From Bacilli bacterium (lineage in GTDB: Bacteria > Bacillota_I > Bacilli_A > RFN20 > CAG-826), in the NCBI GenBank assembly GCA_022641095.1, contig JALCDB010000004.1:92773-156772 (forward strand): a DNA stretch of 64,000 nucleotides, given 5' to 3'. The stretch's first letter is position 1. Every line of letters starts with the position of its first letter. Both the position numbers and the translations under genes were made by a program. Below are positions 7,736 to 19,511 of the stretch, piece after piece. Below the pieces are notes generated by a model. It saw nothing but the letters and a program-made list of their open reading frames with translations. It searched no databases and was not told the DNA's origin.

Positions 7736-7876
7736 ATGAGCGAAGAGAAGAAAGAACTGAATCCCGAAGAGGAAAAGGCCCTGTCCCGCAAACGGGTTTT
7801 CTTTGGCGTCGTTATAATCGACGTCGTTTTGGCGATTCTTATACTATGGGCCATCGTTGAGCTCTTCGTTGGTTGA
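7736..7876 (+). CDS. Small single-pass membrane protein (46 residues)
   Basis: A short open frame one base after the asnS stop. The protein starts MSEEKKELNPEEEKALSRKR, a highly charged segment, and continues with one hydrophobic helix (about residues 22-44). Charge distribution predicts the N-terminus inside the cell. No known family was recognised. Its stop lies 2 bases before the next ATG, so it is probably translated with asnS and the MBL-fold gene. Support comes from the tight packing and the clear membrane-helix pattern. Confidence 0.6.
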   Translation: MSEEKKELNPEEEKALSRKRVFFGVVIIDVVLAILILWAIVELFVG

Positions 7877-7878
7877 CG

Positions 7879-8520
7879 ATGGTCAAGACGTTTGCCTCAG
7901 GAATCCGTTACGTCGCGGGTGAGGAATCGTTTTTTTGCCCCAATCTTTACGTTATAAGCGGGAGCGGCGGGAGCCTTCTTATCGACGTGACCAACCAATC
8001 GTCGCATCTTGAAGAGGCTCTCTCTATTGCCGAAAGGGGTGGACATCCCTTTTCGGTCGCGCTCACCCATTTCCATGCCGACCACATTTCCGCGGTCGCC
8101 TCTTTGCCCAAAGGGGTTCGCCTCTATTGCAGCAAGAACACGGCCCGTCACTTGCCCAAAGGGTTGCCAAACCCCATCACGATCGTCTCGAGCGGAGCCG
8201 AAGCGATCCTGCCTTTAGGGGAAGCCGCCGCCAAGCTCATGGCCGCCCCTTCGCTTCATAGCAAAGGCTCAATGGACATCCTTTATGAAAAAACCTTATT
8301 CGTTGGGGACGCGCTGGGGTCTCGGGAGAAAAACGGCGTTGCGTACTACAATCGCGAAATCGCGGTCGAAATGGAAAAATTCTATCGCGGATTGGAGTTC
8401 AGGGAGGCCGTTCAAGCCCATCCCAGGACTCGCGCTTTGAAGAAAGACGAACTCATGGTGTATCTCCATGAGCTGGTAAAATACGGTTTCTCGGAAGCGT
8501 TGGAGGAAAAATACCTTTGA
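7879..8520 (+). CDS. Metallo-beta-lactamase-fold hydrolase
   Basis: A 213-residue MBL-fold protein. The metal motif THFHADH (HxHxDH) is near residue 60, a further histidine occurs in PSLHSKGSM, and the bridging aspartate in LFVGDALG. The usual histidine-rich final motif is weak, though AHPRT near the end may supply it. Substrate cannot be read from sequence; relatives include glyoxalase II-like and lactonase enzymes. A TTG two codons earlier is possible, but the ATG at 7879 is preferred. It ends flush against the stop of the convergent gene at 8521 with no intergenic base. Confidence 0.8.
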   Translation: MVKTFASGIRYVAGEESFFCPNLYVISGSGGSLLIDVTNQSSHLEEALSIAERGGHPFSVALTHFHADHISAVASLPKGVRLYCSKNTARHLPKGLPNPITIVSSGAEAILPLGEAAAKLMAAPSLHSKGSMDILYEKTLFVGDALGSREKNGVAYYNREIAVEMEKFYRGLEFREAVQAHPRTRALKKDELMVYLHELVKYGFSEALEEKYL

Positions 8521-9237
8521 TTATTTGGCTTTGGGGTCGACTGGTTTGGCTGACTCGCCAGGCTTGATAGGCATTTCGCTTGGATTGAGCGGGCGGCCAT
8601 AAGCGTCGGTGCCGATATGGTCATAGTAATTGTAACCTTTTAACGACACCTTGAAGACTTCCTTGCCGATGCGCCGGAGATAGACGAAACGGCTGAAGTA
8701 ACCTTGGATGACGATAATGTAATACGTCACCGCGACCATCACGAGCGGGCAAAGGATATAGGAAGGCCAGAAGGACAGTTGGGGAGCCGGTGAGATAACG
8801 GGCGGCCAATCGATAAGGACGTTTTTGAGGCCCCAGAAGTTGCTATAGGTGGCGTTCTTGAAATCGAAAAGGAAGAACAAAGTGCCGAATTCGCCCCAGT
8901 AGTCGCGGCCCCATTGGCCACTCACGCCGGCATAGATAAGATAGAAAAGCAGACCCACGAAGCCAATGGTTAGGGGCGCGGCCGCTTTTTTGACGAGAAG
9001 ACGATTGTTCTTTTGGGTGGCAAGTTTTTTGAAATGGACGGGGTCGCTCACGATTCGGTAACGGACGAGTTCCCCCATTTGCTGATCGATGACGTCGGCT
9101 TGGAGTTGGCTCACTTTGCGGATGGCCATGCCAACGAGCCCGATGATGATGAAGAAGAGCAGCAAAATTATAAGCAGGATGATGAGCATCCGCGTGTCGT
9201 TCTCGCTCATGGTGACGTTAAGAAAGGCTTTCATCAT
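8521..9237 (-). CDS. Integral membrane protein of unknown function, last gene of a three-gene operon
   Basis: A 238-residue protein. It has a strong N-terminal helix (LIILLIILLLFFIIIGLVG, residues about 18-36), a cytoplasmic segment, then two or three further helices around residues 85-105 and 155-178, and a hydrophilic C-terminus ending in Pro/Lys. No conserved catalytic motif was seen and no family recognised. Its ATG overlaps the stop codon of the gene before it (ATGA), so the two are coupled. With the Pro/Asn-tailed membrane protein and the YybS-like protein upstream it may form one membrane complex; that is inference from operon structure. Confidence 0.75.
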   Translation of the reverse strand: MMKAFLNVTMSENDTRMLIILLIILLLFFIIIGLVGMAIRKVSQLQADVIDQQMGELVRYRIVSDPVHFKKLATQKNNRLLVKKAAAPLTIGFVGLLFYLIYAGVSGQWGRDYWGEFGTLFFLFDFKNATYSNFWGLKNVLIDWPPVISPAPQLSFWPSYILCPLVMVAVTYYIIVIQGYFSRFVYLRRIGKEVFKVSLKGYNYYDHIGTDAYGRPLNPSEMPIKPGESAKPVDPKAK

Positions 9238-9818
9238 TCATCGTCCTTTCCGTCGTCCATTTTTGAGATGTCGATGATAGAGACCGTTTTCGTATCGATT
9301 TTTTTGGTTTGCGGGATCTCAGGCCGCTCCCTTCCTTGCTCGTCTATGTGGTGAATGGGGATGCCGGGGGTTTGCTGGGTTGACATGTCGATAGAATTCG
9401 CCTCGGGGTTATTGATCTGCGGGTTGGGCTTAAAGAAGCCGTTCGCATCGATCGGCCCGTTGTTGGGAGGGAGTTTGTTGGCATTGGGGGCACCGGCGGC
9501 GGGGCCGTTGCCGGTGTAATAATTCTGCTGAACATAGACGGTCGAGGGACCAGCTGGGGCGGAAGGGGCCGGAGTCGGAGTGCCATTAGGATGGGCCAGC
9601 ATATCTATTTGGGCGGCCCTTATTTCATCTTTTTTCAAATCTTCGGGGAAAGGGGCGAAAAACTTCTTGCCACGGAAAAACCTTATGGTCCCCTTGAAGA
9701 AAACAGCGGAATATAGGCCGAGGCAATAAAGCCCATAGATGACAAGAACCGCCAATTCAAGCGGCAAAAGCAGGAAGTAGAGGAGTCCGAGGGCGAAGTT
9801 TTTCAAAAACTTACTCAT
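9234..9818 (-). CDS. Membrane protein with low-complexity Pro/Asn-rich tail
   Basis: A 194-residue protein. One long hydrophobic region (residues about 8-42, LGLLYFLLLPLELAVLVIYGLY onward) would make one or two helices. A basic patch (RFFRGKK) follows, then about 120 residues rich in Pro, Asn, Ala and Gly that look disordered, and an acidic end (KMDDGKDDE). The basic patch places the tail in the cytoplasm. Disordered tails of this type often serve as docking regions, but no partner can be named. It is coupled to the downstream gene by ATGA and lies 10-15 bases after the YybS-like gene. Confidence 0.72.
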   Translation of the reverse strand: MSKFLKNFALGLLYFLLLPLELAVLVIYGLYCLGLYSAVFFKGTIRFFRGKKFFAPFPEDLKKDEIRAAQIDMLAHPNGTPTPAPSAPAGPSTVYVQQNYYTGNGPAAGAPNANKLPPNNGPIDANGFFKPNPQINNPEANSIDMSTQQTPGIPIHHIDEQGRERPEIPQTKKIDTKTVSIIDISKMDDGKDDE

Positions 9819-9825
9819 GGTTAGT

Positions 9826-10731
9826 TCATTCTAGCGCGCGCGGGGCCTTAAACGAAAGCCTGACTATTAAAGAGGGGATGGTTAGGGCCGTCGTGACGAT
9901 ACCTCCAAGCAGCAGTCCGGAATAGCTTGGCATTTTTTGGTAAAGAAAGGCGAAAGCCATCCATCCGGCGGCTAGAAACAACCCCAGCATGAGGTAAGTC
10001 CAAGCGGGAAGCTTCCGAAAATACGCCAGCAAGGAATAGATGGTGAAGAAAATGGCGGCTACGAGGAAGCAATAACCAAGCGAAATCTCGGCAAAAGCCA
10101 ATCCGATCGCAATCATTGAGAAGGAAAGGGACAGGATGTCGTAAACCCAGGAATAGAGTTGCCAATCATTGGTTTTGATTCCAAAGTCGGAAAGAAGGGG
10201 AACGCTTATGATGTTGGACAAAAGAACCTCGACGAGAGAGTAAAGAAGAATGAGGCTGGGAACGAAATACGGGAAGGCGGCGTTGCTCGATAATCCCAAG
10301 GCCGTCGTGAGGAAGGCGATGAAATCGACGCCGCTCACGAGCTTAATGAGCGGAAGGGCGGCGTAGTTGAGACCCATTTCGGCAAGGGCGCATAAGAATA
10401 TAAGCAATGCGGACGGGAAGCCTTTCTTGAGCAAAAATCCGTATAGCGTTCCGACGATGGTGGCCGGAATGATATAGAAGAGGGTCGCCGCGATGTCGTA
10501 AGCGGTTACCCCTAATGACAAAGCCACCGCGGCCACAAGGTAAACCAAAATGTAGCGATCTTCGCAAACGATGACCGTAAGGGCGCTCACGAGAGGCAAA
10601 AAGACGATAACGAACAGCGCCGATAGCGGAACTAATGTGCTGAGGGTCGCCATCACGGCGTCCACGGCGCACATTAGGCCAACGAAGGCGAGGTTCTGCG
10701 CGGAACCGGTCCGTCGTTTGAAGAGCTTCAT
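9826..10731 (-). CDS. Polytopic membrane protein resembling YybS / ECF S-component (DUF2232-like)
   Basis: A 301-residue protein with about eight predicted helices. The beginning (FVGLMCAVDAVMATLSTLVPLSALFVIVFLP split over two helices) has the small-residue-rich first helix typical of ECF transporter S-components and YybS proteins. YybS is widespread in Firmicutes and poorly understood; ligand unknown. The frame continues 22 codons upstream, but a GATAAT box ends exactly 6 bases before the ATG at 10731. That hexamer would lie inside the extension, so 10731 is preferred and the mRNA may be leaderless. It is the first gene of the three-gene membrane operon. Confidence 0.72.
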   Translation of the reverse strand: MKLFKRRTGSAQNLAFVGLMCAVDAVMATLSTLVPLSALFVIVFLPLVSALTVIVCEDRYILVYLVAAVALSLGVTAYDIAATLFYIIPATIVGTLYGFLLKKGFPSALLIFLCALAEMGLNYAALPLIKLVSGVDFIAFLTTALGLSSNAAFPYFVPSLILLYSLVEVLLSNIISVPLLSDFGIKTNDWQLYSWVYDILSLSFSMIAIGLAFAEISLGYCFLVAAIFFTIYSLLAYFRKLPAWTYLMLGLFLAAGWMAFAFLYQKMPSYSGLLLGGIVTTALTIPSLIVRLSFKAPRALE

Positions 10732-10821
10732 GCTTTCATTATCCCCATTTACCCATCTTTTGGCGCATAGAAAAAAACTTTTTCGGTTCTTTTCCAAGAA
10801 TCGGGTCTATCCAATTGGTGA

Positions 10822-10925
10822 GGGGGCTTCTCTTTCCCCCCGTTTCCATACGCGAGAGGGAAGAGAAGAGGCCGAGGCAAGGCTAGCCACGGCTCGCCCC
10901 CTTTCGTCGCTCCCTGAGGCGTAAA
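10822..10925. other. GC-rich intergenic region with competing hairpins
   Basis: CTTCTCTT (10827-10834) pairs with AAGAGAAG (10861-10868), and after a one-base bulge CCC (10836-10838) pairs with GGG (10858-10860). The GGGGG run at 10822-10826 could instead pair with CCCCC at 10836-10840, so two folds exclude each other. No U-run follows on either strand. It lies between the divergent YybS-like gene and pcrA. Function not established. Confidence 0.35.
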
Positions 10926-10963
10926 TCGGCCTGTCAAGTCTTTATCGCCATCCATAGGAAGGG

Positions 10964-10984
10964 TATGCTTAACTTGCAGTTAAG
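10964..10984 (+). promoter_or_regulatory. pcrA -10 box and overlapping 7-base inverted repeat
   Basis: TATGCT (10964-10969) is the likely -10. CTTAACT (10968-10974) and AGTTAAG (10978-10984) form a perfect inverted repeat with a 3-base spacer. Its 3' arm overlaps the AAGGAA ribosome site (10982-10987), so the hairpin could hide the site or the DNA could be an operator. Confidence 0.45.
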
Positions 10985-10995
10985 GAACCTCGCTT

Positions 10996-15286
<4,291 letters not shown>

Positions 15287-15355
15287 TTAGCCACCATGGC
15301 TCGCCTTGAAAAGCGCGGGCCTTTTCTCGTTTTCGGGGCCGTATTGGCTTTCGTG

Positions 15356-15373
15356 TACCACTCATAAGTGGTA
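15356..15373. promoter_or_regulatory. Operator-like inverted repeat upstream of gatC
   Basis: TACCACT (15356-15362) and AGTGGTA (15367-15373) are perfect arms with a 4-base spacer, 30 bases before the gatC start. Arm length and spacer resemble the repeat upstream of tsaE, but the sequence differs. A TAATCT box begins in its right arm. Confidence 0.4.
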
Positions 15374-15402
15374 ATCTAGTAAACGGAACGAGCAGTAATC
15401 AC

Positions 15403-15699
15403 ATGAAAACAATCACCATGGATGTCCTCAAGGATGCGGCGAATCGTTTGCTCTTCGACATGTCCGAGGATGAGTACAAAACGTTGTACGAGGAATTTCG
15501 GATTTTGACGAAACAAATGGAGACGATCGGCAAGATCGAGGGGCTTGAGGAGTACCCCCCGATGACTTTCCCTTTCGACTGCAGCACGACATATCTGCGT
15601 GAGGACGTGGCCGAAAAGCCCCTCCCCCGCGAGGAAGCCCTCGCCAACGCGGGCAGCAAGCAAGACAACCAAATCAAGTTGCCGAAGGTGGTCCTATGA
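15403..15699 (+). CDS. gatC: Asp/Glu-tRNA amidotransferase subunit C
   Basis: A 98-residue protein of the size usual for GatC. The N-terminal helix contains the typical LLFDMSEDEYKTLYEEFRIL pattern, and the C-terminal part has the EDVAEKPLPREEALANA block (ReD-x-PLpReE-x-L-x-NA), which wraps around GatA. GatC stabilises the GatA-GatB complex. An alternative start 5 codons downstream (MDVLKDA) is possible. Its stop overlaps the gatA start (ATGA). Confidence 0.93.
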   Translation: MKTITMDVLKDAANRLLFDMSEDEYKTLYEEFRILTKQMETIGKIEGLEEYPPMTFPFDCSTTYLREDVAEKPLPREEALANAGSKQDNQIKLPKVVL

Positions 15700-17165
15700 G
15701 TCATTTGGATTCGTCCATCAAAGACATCCACGCGGCCCTTGTGGCGAAGGAAATCACCCCTCTTGAGTTGACCGAGGAAGCCCTCAAGCGGGCTCACGAA
15801 GACAAAAGCAACGCGTTCGAGATGATTTGCGACGAGGAGGCAAAGGCCTTCGCGGCCACCTTGACCGAGCCGGAGGCGGATAACCCCCTTTGGGGCATCC
15901 CCTACGTCGCGAAAGACAATTTCTCCACCAAAGGCATCGAGACGACCGCCAGCAGCGACATCCTAACTGGCTATGTCCCGGTTTTCGACGCCACGGTCAT
16001 AAAAAAGCTCAAAGCCGCCAAAGCGGTCATGATCGCCAAATCCACACTCGATGAGTTGGCGATGGGCGGGACCGGAACGACGGGGCATAAAGGCAAGACC
16101 TATAACCCCAACGACCCGAGCCATGGGCGCATGATCGGCGGATCCAGCTGCGGCAGCGCGGCCGCGGTGGCCGAGGGCGTGGCGCCTTTCGCCTTAGGGA
16201 GCGACACCGGGGACTCCGTCCGCAAACCGGCTTCTTACGCGGGCCTCGTGGGCATGAAACCCACGTGGGGGAGAATCAGCCGCTACGGCCTTTTCCCGTT
16301 TGCCCCTTCGCTCGACCACGTCGGCTATTTCACCCGCGACGTTTACGGGGCGGCCGTTTTGTTGGACGTTTTGGCGGGGCGCGACCTTCATGATGGCACG
16401 AGCAGCGAAAAGCCCGTGGAGAAATACGAGGCCGACCTTGATAGACCCGTCAAAGGGATGAAGGTCGCCATCCTCAAAGATATCGTCGACTCCATAACCG
16501 ACAAAGGGCTGCGGCGGCATTTCGACGCTTCCGTGAAGGCTCTCGAGGGCGAGGGCGTGACGGTGGATTACGTCGGATTCGGCCGCGACCTGCTTTCCTC
16601 TCTCTACGCGACTTATATCGTCATCAGCTGCGCCGAGGCGACCAGCAATGACGCCAACCTCGACGGCATCAAATTCGGGCCTTTCCGCGGCGGGAAGACC
16701 TATCAGGAAGTCATGTACAACGCGCGAACCAAAGGCTTCAGCGAGTTCATCAAGCGCCGATTCGTCATCGGCTCCTATTGTCTGATGCGCGAGAACCAGG
16801 AAGAGCTCTTTCTGCGGGCCCAACGGAACCGGGCCAAAATCGTCGAAAAAGTGAACGCCATTTTGAAGGATCACGATTTCATCTACGTTCCCGCCGCTCC
16901 GGGCGTGGCCCCTCTTTTCACGCAGGTCAGCGACAAGTTGAGCGACGAGTATCTTATGGCCGACAACCATCTGTGCCTTGGCAATTTCGCGGGGCTGCCC
17001 TCCATAACCTTGCCCCTTTGCTACGAAAACGGGCTTCCCATCGGGGTCAATTTCATGGGCCGGGCCTTCGAGGAGAGAAAGCTCTTCCAGATGAGCGCCG
17101 CCTTCGAGCGCCTCTCGGGCTTGGCCGAGACTTCCTCAAGCGACAAGAAGGAGGCCAGATTATGA
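15696..17165 (+). CDS. gatA: Asp/Glu-tRNA amidotransferase subunit A
   Basis: A 489-residue amidase-signature enzyme that releases ammonia from glutamine. The catalytic lysine lies in AKSTLDELAMG, and the Ser-cisSer pair in the glycine/serine-rich stretch GGSSCGSAAAVAEG (about 148-161) with the nucleophile in GSDTGDSVRKPA. The family usually reads GGSSGGSAAA and SDTGGSIRQPA, so C and D replace two glycines here; both positions vary in relatives. GLVGMKPTWGRISRYG completes the signature. Start and stop overlap gatC and gatB respectively as ATGA. Confidence 0.96.
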   Translation: MSHLDSSIKDIHAALVAKEITPLELTEEALKRAHEDKSNAFEMICDEEAKAFAATLTEPEADNPLWGIPYVAKDNFSTKGIETTASSDILTGYVPVFDATVIKKLKAAKAVMIAKSTLDELAMGGTGTTGHKGKTYNPNDPSHGRMIGGSSCGSAAAVAEGVAPFALGSDTGDSVRKPASYAGLVGMKPTWGRISRYGLFPFAPSLDHVGYFTRDVYGAAVLLDVLAGRDLHDGTSSEKPVEKYEADLDRPVKGMKVAILKDIVDSITDKGLRRHFDASVKALEGEGVTVDYVGFGRDLLSSLYATYIVISCAEATSNDANLDGIKFGPFRGGKTYQEVMYNARTKGFSEFIKRRFVIGSYCLMRENQEELFLRAQRNRAKIVEKVNAILKDHDFIYVPAAPGVAPLFTQVSDKLSDEYLMADNHLCLGNFAGLPSITLPLCYENGLPIGVNFMGRAFEERKLFQMSAAFERLSGLAETSSSDKKEARL

Positions 17166-18592
17166 ATTTCGAAGCGGTCATCGGCTTGGAGATCCACGTC
17201 GAGCAAAAAACCGAATCCAAGATGTTCTCCGCGGCTCCCGACGGCTTCAGCCGCGAACCCAACACGGAAATCGCCCCTCTTGACATGGGGTTCCCCGGCA
17301 CGATGCCGGTGGTGAACAAGCAAGCGGTCATCAACGCCATCCGAGTGGCTAGCGCCTTGCACATGAAGATCGACCACACCCTTTATTTCGACCGGAAGAA
17401 CTATTTCTACAGCGACTTGCCGAAAGGCTTTCAGATAACGCAGCAGAACCGGCCGATTGGCAAAGGCGGATACGTCGATATCGAGACGCCCGGGGGCCCT
17501 CGGCGCATCGGGATCGAGCGGATCCACATGGAAGAGGATACCTGCAAGCAACTTCACTTCCTCGACTACACGCTTCTGGATTACAATCGGGCGGGCGTCC
17601 CGCTCGTCGAGATCGTCTCGCTTCCGGAGATGCATAGCGGCACCGAAGCCATGAAATACGCCGAGGCGATCCGCAACATCGTCGTCTACAGCGGGACTTC
17701 CGACGGCAAGATGGAGGAAGGGTCCTTGCGGTGCGACACCAACGTCAGCATCCGCCCCATCGGGCAAAAGGAATTCGGCACCAAAGTCGAGATCAAGAAC
17801 ATCAACTCCTTCAAGAATATCGAGGGGGCGATCGATTACGAGATCAGCCGCCAATCGAGGCTTCTCCTTTCGGGCGAGAAGGTGCGTCAGGAAACGCGCC
17901 GCTACGACGAAGCCAGCGGGAAGACCATCCTCATGCGCGTCAAGACCGACGCGGTGGACTACAAGTATTTCTGCGAGCCGAACATCACCCCGATCAAACT
18001 GAGCGACGGCTTCATCGAGGAGGCCATCGCGACCTGCCCCGAACTTTACGAAGCCAAGAAGGCCCGTTATCTCAAAGCCGGTTTATCGGCGACCGACGCC
18101 GACATCATCCTGAGCGATCCCAAGATGGCCGCTTATTACGAGGAAGGGGCCTCCAAGGTCGCCTCGGCCAAGGATTTCGCGAATTTCCTGATCGTCGAGA
18201 TCAACGGATATCTCAACCGTTCGGGCGAAACCATCGGCGACCTCACGCTCAAACCCGCCGTTTTGGCGGAGATCGTCCTCCTTCAGGAGAAGGGTGGCCT
18301 TTCGCACAAGCAATGCGCGGACATCCTTAACAAGGTTCTCGCCGAACCGACGCTCACCCCAACCGAGGCCAAAGACGCCCTTCATATCGTCGCCCAGGTA
18401 TCGGATTCCGGGGCCATCATGGCTTTCGTGAATCAGGTTTTGGCGGCCAACCCGCAGTCAATCGCCGATTTCAAGGCGGGCAAGGACCGGGCCCTTGGCT
18501 TCCTCATGGGCCAAGTGATGCGTCTCTCTCGTGGCAAAGTCAATCCGGCCGAGGCGAGCAAACTCCTCGCCGCCGAGCTCAAAAAGAGGTAA
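17162..18592 (+). CDS. gatB: Asp/Glu-tRNA amidotransferase subunit B
   Basis: A 476-residue GatB. It begins with the conserved VIGLEIHVEQKTESKMF, has the kinase-like core with DYNRAGVPLVEIVS and LRCDTNVSIRP, and ends in the YqeY-like tail domain (VLAANPQSIADFKAGKDRA) that contacts tRNA. It phosphorylates the misacylated Glu-tRNA-Gln (or Asp-tRNA-Asn) and amidates it with ammonia from GatA. The frame is open 128 codons further upstream, but that part is read out of frame through gatA; the ATG overlapping the gatA stop is the true start. Confidence 0.97.
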   Translation: MNFEAVIGLEIHVEQKTESKMFSAAPDGFSREPNTEIAPLDMGFPGTMPVVNKQAVINAIRVASALHMKIDHTLYFDRKNYFYSDLPKGFQITQQNRPIGKGGYVDIETPGGPRRIGIERIHMEEDTCKQLHFLDYTLLDYNRAGVPLVEIVSLPEMHSGTEAMKYAEAIRNIVVYSGTSDGKMEEGSLRCDTNVSIRPIGQKEFGTKVEIKNINSFKNIEGAIDYEISRQSRLLLSGEKVRQETRRYDEASGKTILMRVKTDAVDYKYFCEPNITPIKLSDGFIEEAIATCPELYEAKKARYLKAGLSATDADIILSDPKMAAYYEEGASKVASAKDFANFLIVEINGYLNRSGETIGDLTLKPAVLAEIVLLQEKGGLSHKQCADILNKVLAEPTLTPTEAKDALHIVAQVSDSGAIMAFVNQVLAANPQSIADFKAGKDRALGFLMGQVMRLSRGKVNPAEASKLLAAELKKR

Positions 18593-18596
18593 CCCC

Positions 18597-19511
18597 ATGG
18601 AAAAAGAAGCGAACGAATTGCTCGAATGGCTCAAGAAGGCGGCTCAGTACGAGCTCCCTAACTACGACCAGTTCCCCCACGTGCCCCTTTACATGGAGCA
18701 GGTGGTGGGTTACATCAACGAGGTGTTCGCCCCACTTTCGAACGACGAGAAAAAGGAACTCACTTCCTTCATGGTCAATAACTACGTGAAGGCCAAGATG
18801 ATCCCCGAACCCGAAAGGAAGAAGTACCGCGAGAACCAATTGGGTTACCTTATCGCCATCACGGCGCTCAAGAACACAATGTCGATGTCGGAGATTTCGC
18901 TCCTCATGGAACTTGACAAGTCCATTAAGGAGGACAGTCCCCATGGCGTCTACGACTCTTACCGTTCGGCGAGCCAGGAAATCCTTTCCTCGCGCTCAAA
19001 GGAGACGGAGAAGAAGGTCGAGGCCATCATCTCCGCGTTCAAGGAAGAGACGGTCACGGACGAAAAAGGCGCGGCGGAGAAACTCAAGAAATCGCTGGGG
19101 TTATTGGCCCTCCGCATGGCGATCGAGTCGGTCACTTACAAACTCATCGCCGACATGATGGTGGATTCCTTGGCCAAGGCCCTTCATGACGAGAAGGCCT
19201 ATAATTATGAGAACACCCCGGGCCACCACGAAAGCAAACGCGAGCTGAAGATCGCGAAGGCTCAGGCCGAGCGTCTCGCCGCGGCGAAGGTCGCCCAGGA
19301 GCGGAAAGCGGCCGAAGAGGCCCGCAAAGCCGCCGAAGAGGCCCGCAAAGCCGCCGAAGAGGCCAAAAGGAAAGAGAACGAGGAGAAACTCGCGGCCGAG
19401 AAGAAAGCCAAAGAGGAGGCCCTAAAGAAAGCCCAGGCCGCCGCGAAAAGGAAACCGGCGAAGAAAGCCGTGAAGGCTCCCGCGCCGAAGAAAGGCAAGA
19501 AAGCCAAATGA
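18597..19511 (+). CDS. Unknown helical protein with Ala/Glu/Arg heptad repeats and a basic, histone-H1-like tail
   Basis: A 304-residue protein, not recognised. Residues 1-205 are soluble and mostly helical (LLEWLKKAAQYELPNYDQ; LTSFMVNNYVKAKMI). Residues about 215-285 form a highly charged coiled coil containing AEEARKA repeated as 7-residue units, encoded by exact 21-base DNA repeats. The last 20 residues are Lys/Ala/Pro-rich (KPAKKAVKAPAPKKGKKAK), like histone-H1-type tails that bind nucleic acid. The start at 18597 lies 4 bases after the gatB stop; its own stop overlaps galE (ATGA). Co-transcription with gatCAB and galE is likely. A nucleic-acid or ribosome-associated role is inference from the tail. 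Confidence 0.75.
   Translation: MEKEANELLEWLKKAAQYELPNYDQFPHVPLYMEQVVGYINEVFAPLSNDEKKELTSFMVNNYVKAKMIPEPERKKYRENQLGYLIAITALKNTMSMSEISLLMELDKSIKEDSPHGVYDSYRSASQEILSSRSKETEKKVEAIISAFKEETVTDEKGAAEKLKKSLGLLALRMAIESVTYKLIADMMVDSLAKALHDEKAYNYENTPGHHESKRELKIAKAQAERLAAAKVAQERKAAEEARKAAEEARKAAEEAKRKENEEKLAAEKKAKEEALKKAQAAAKRKPAKKAVKAPAPKKGKKAK
19311..19364 (+). repeat. In-frame 21-base tandem repeat
   Basis: Two identical 21-base units (19311-19331 and 19332-19352) and a third that matches for its first 12 bases encode AEEARKA heptads in the coiled coil. Exact DNA identity suggests recent duplication or slippage; copy number may vary between strains. Confidence 0.85.

Noticed and set aside
16778-17161. 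128-codon upstream extension of gatB
   Set aside because: It reads gatA out of frame; the ATGA overlap gives the standard GatB N-terminus.
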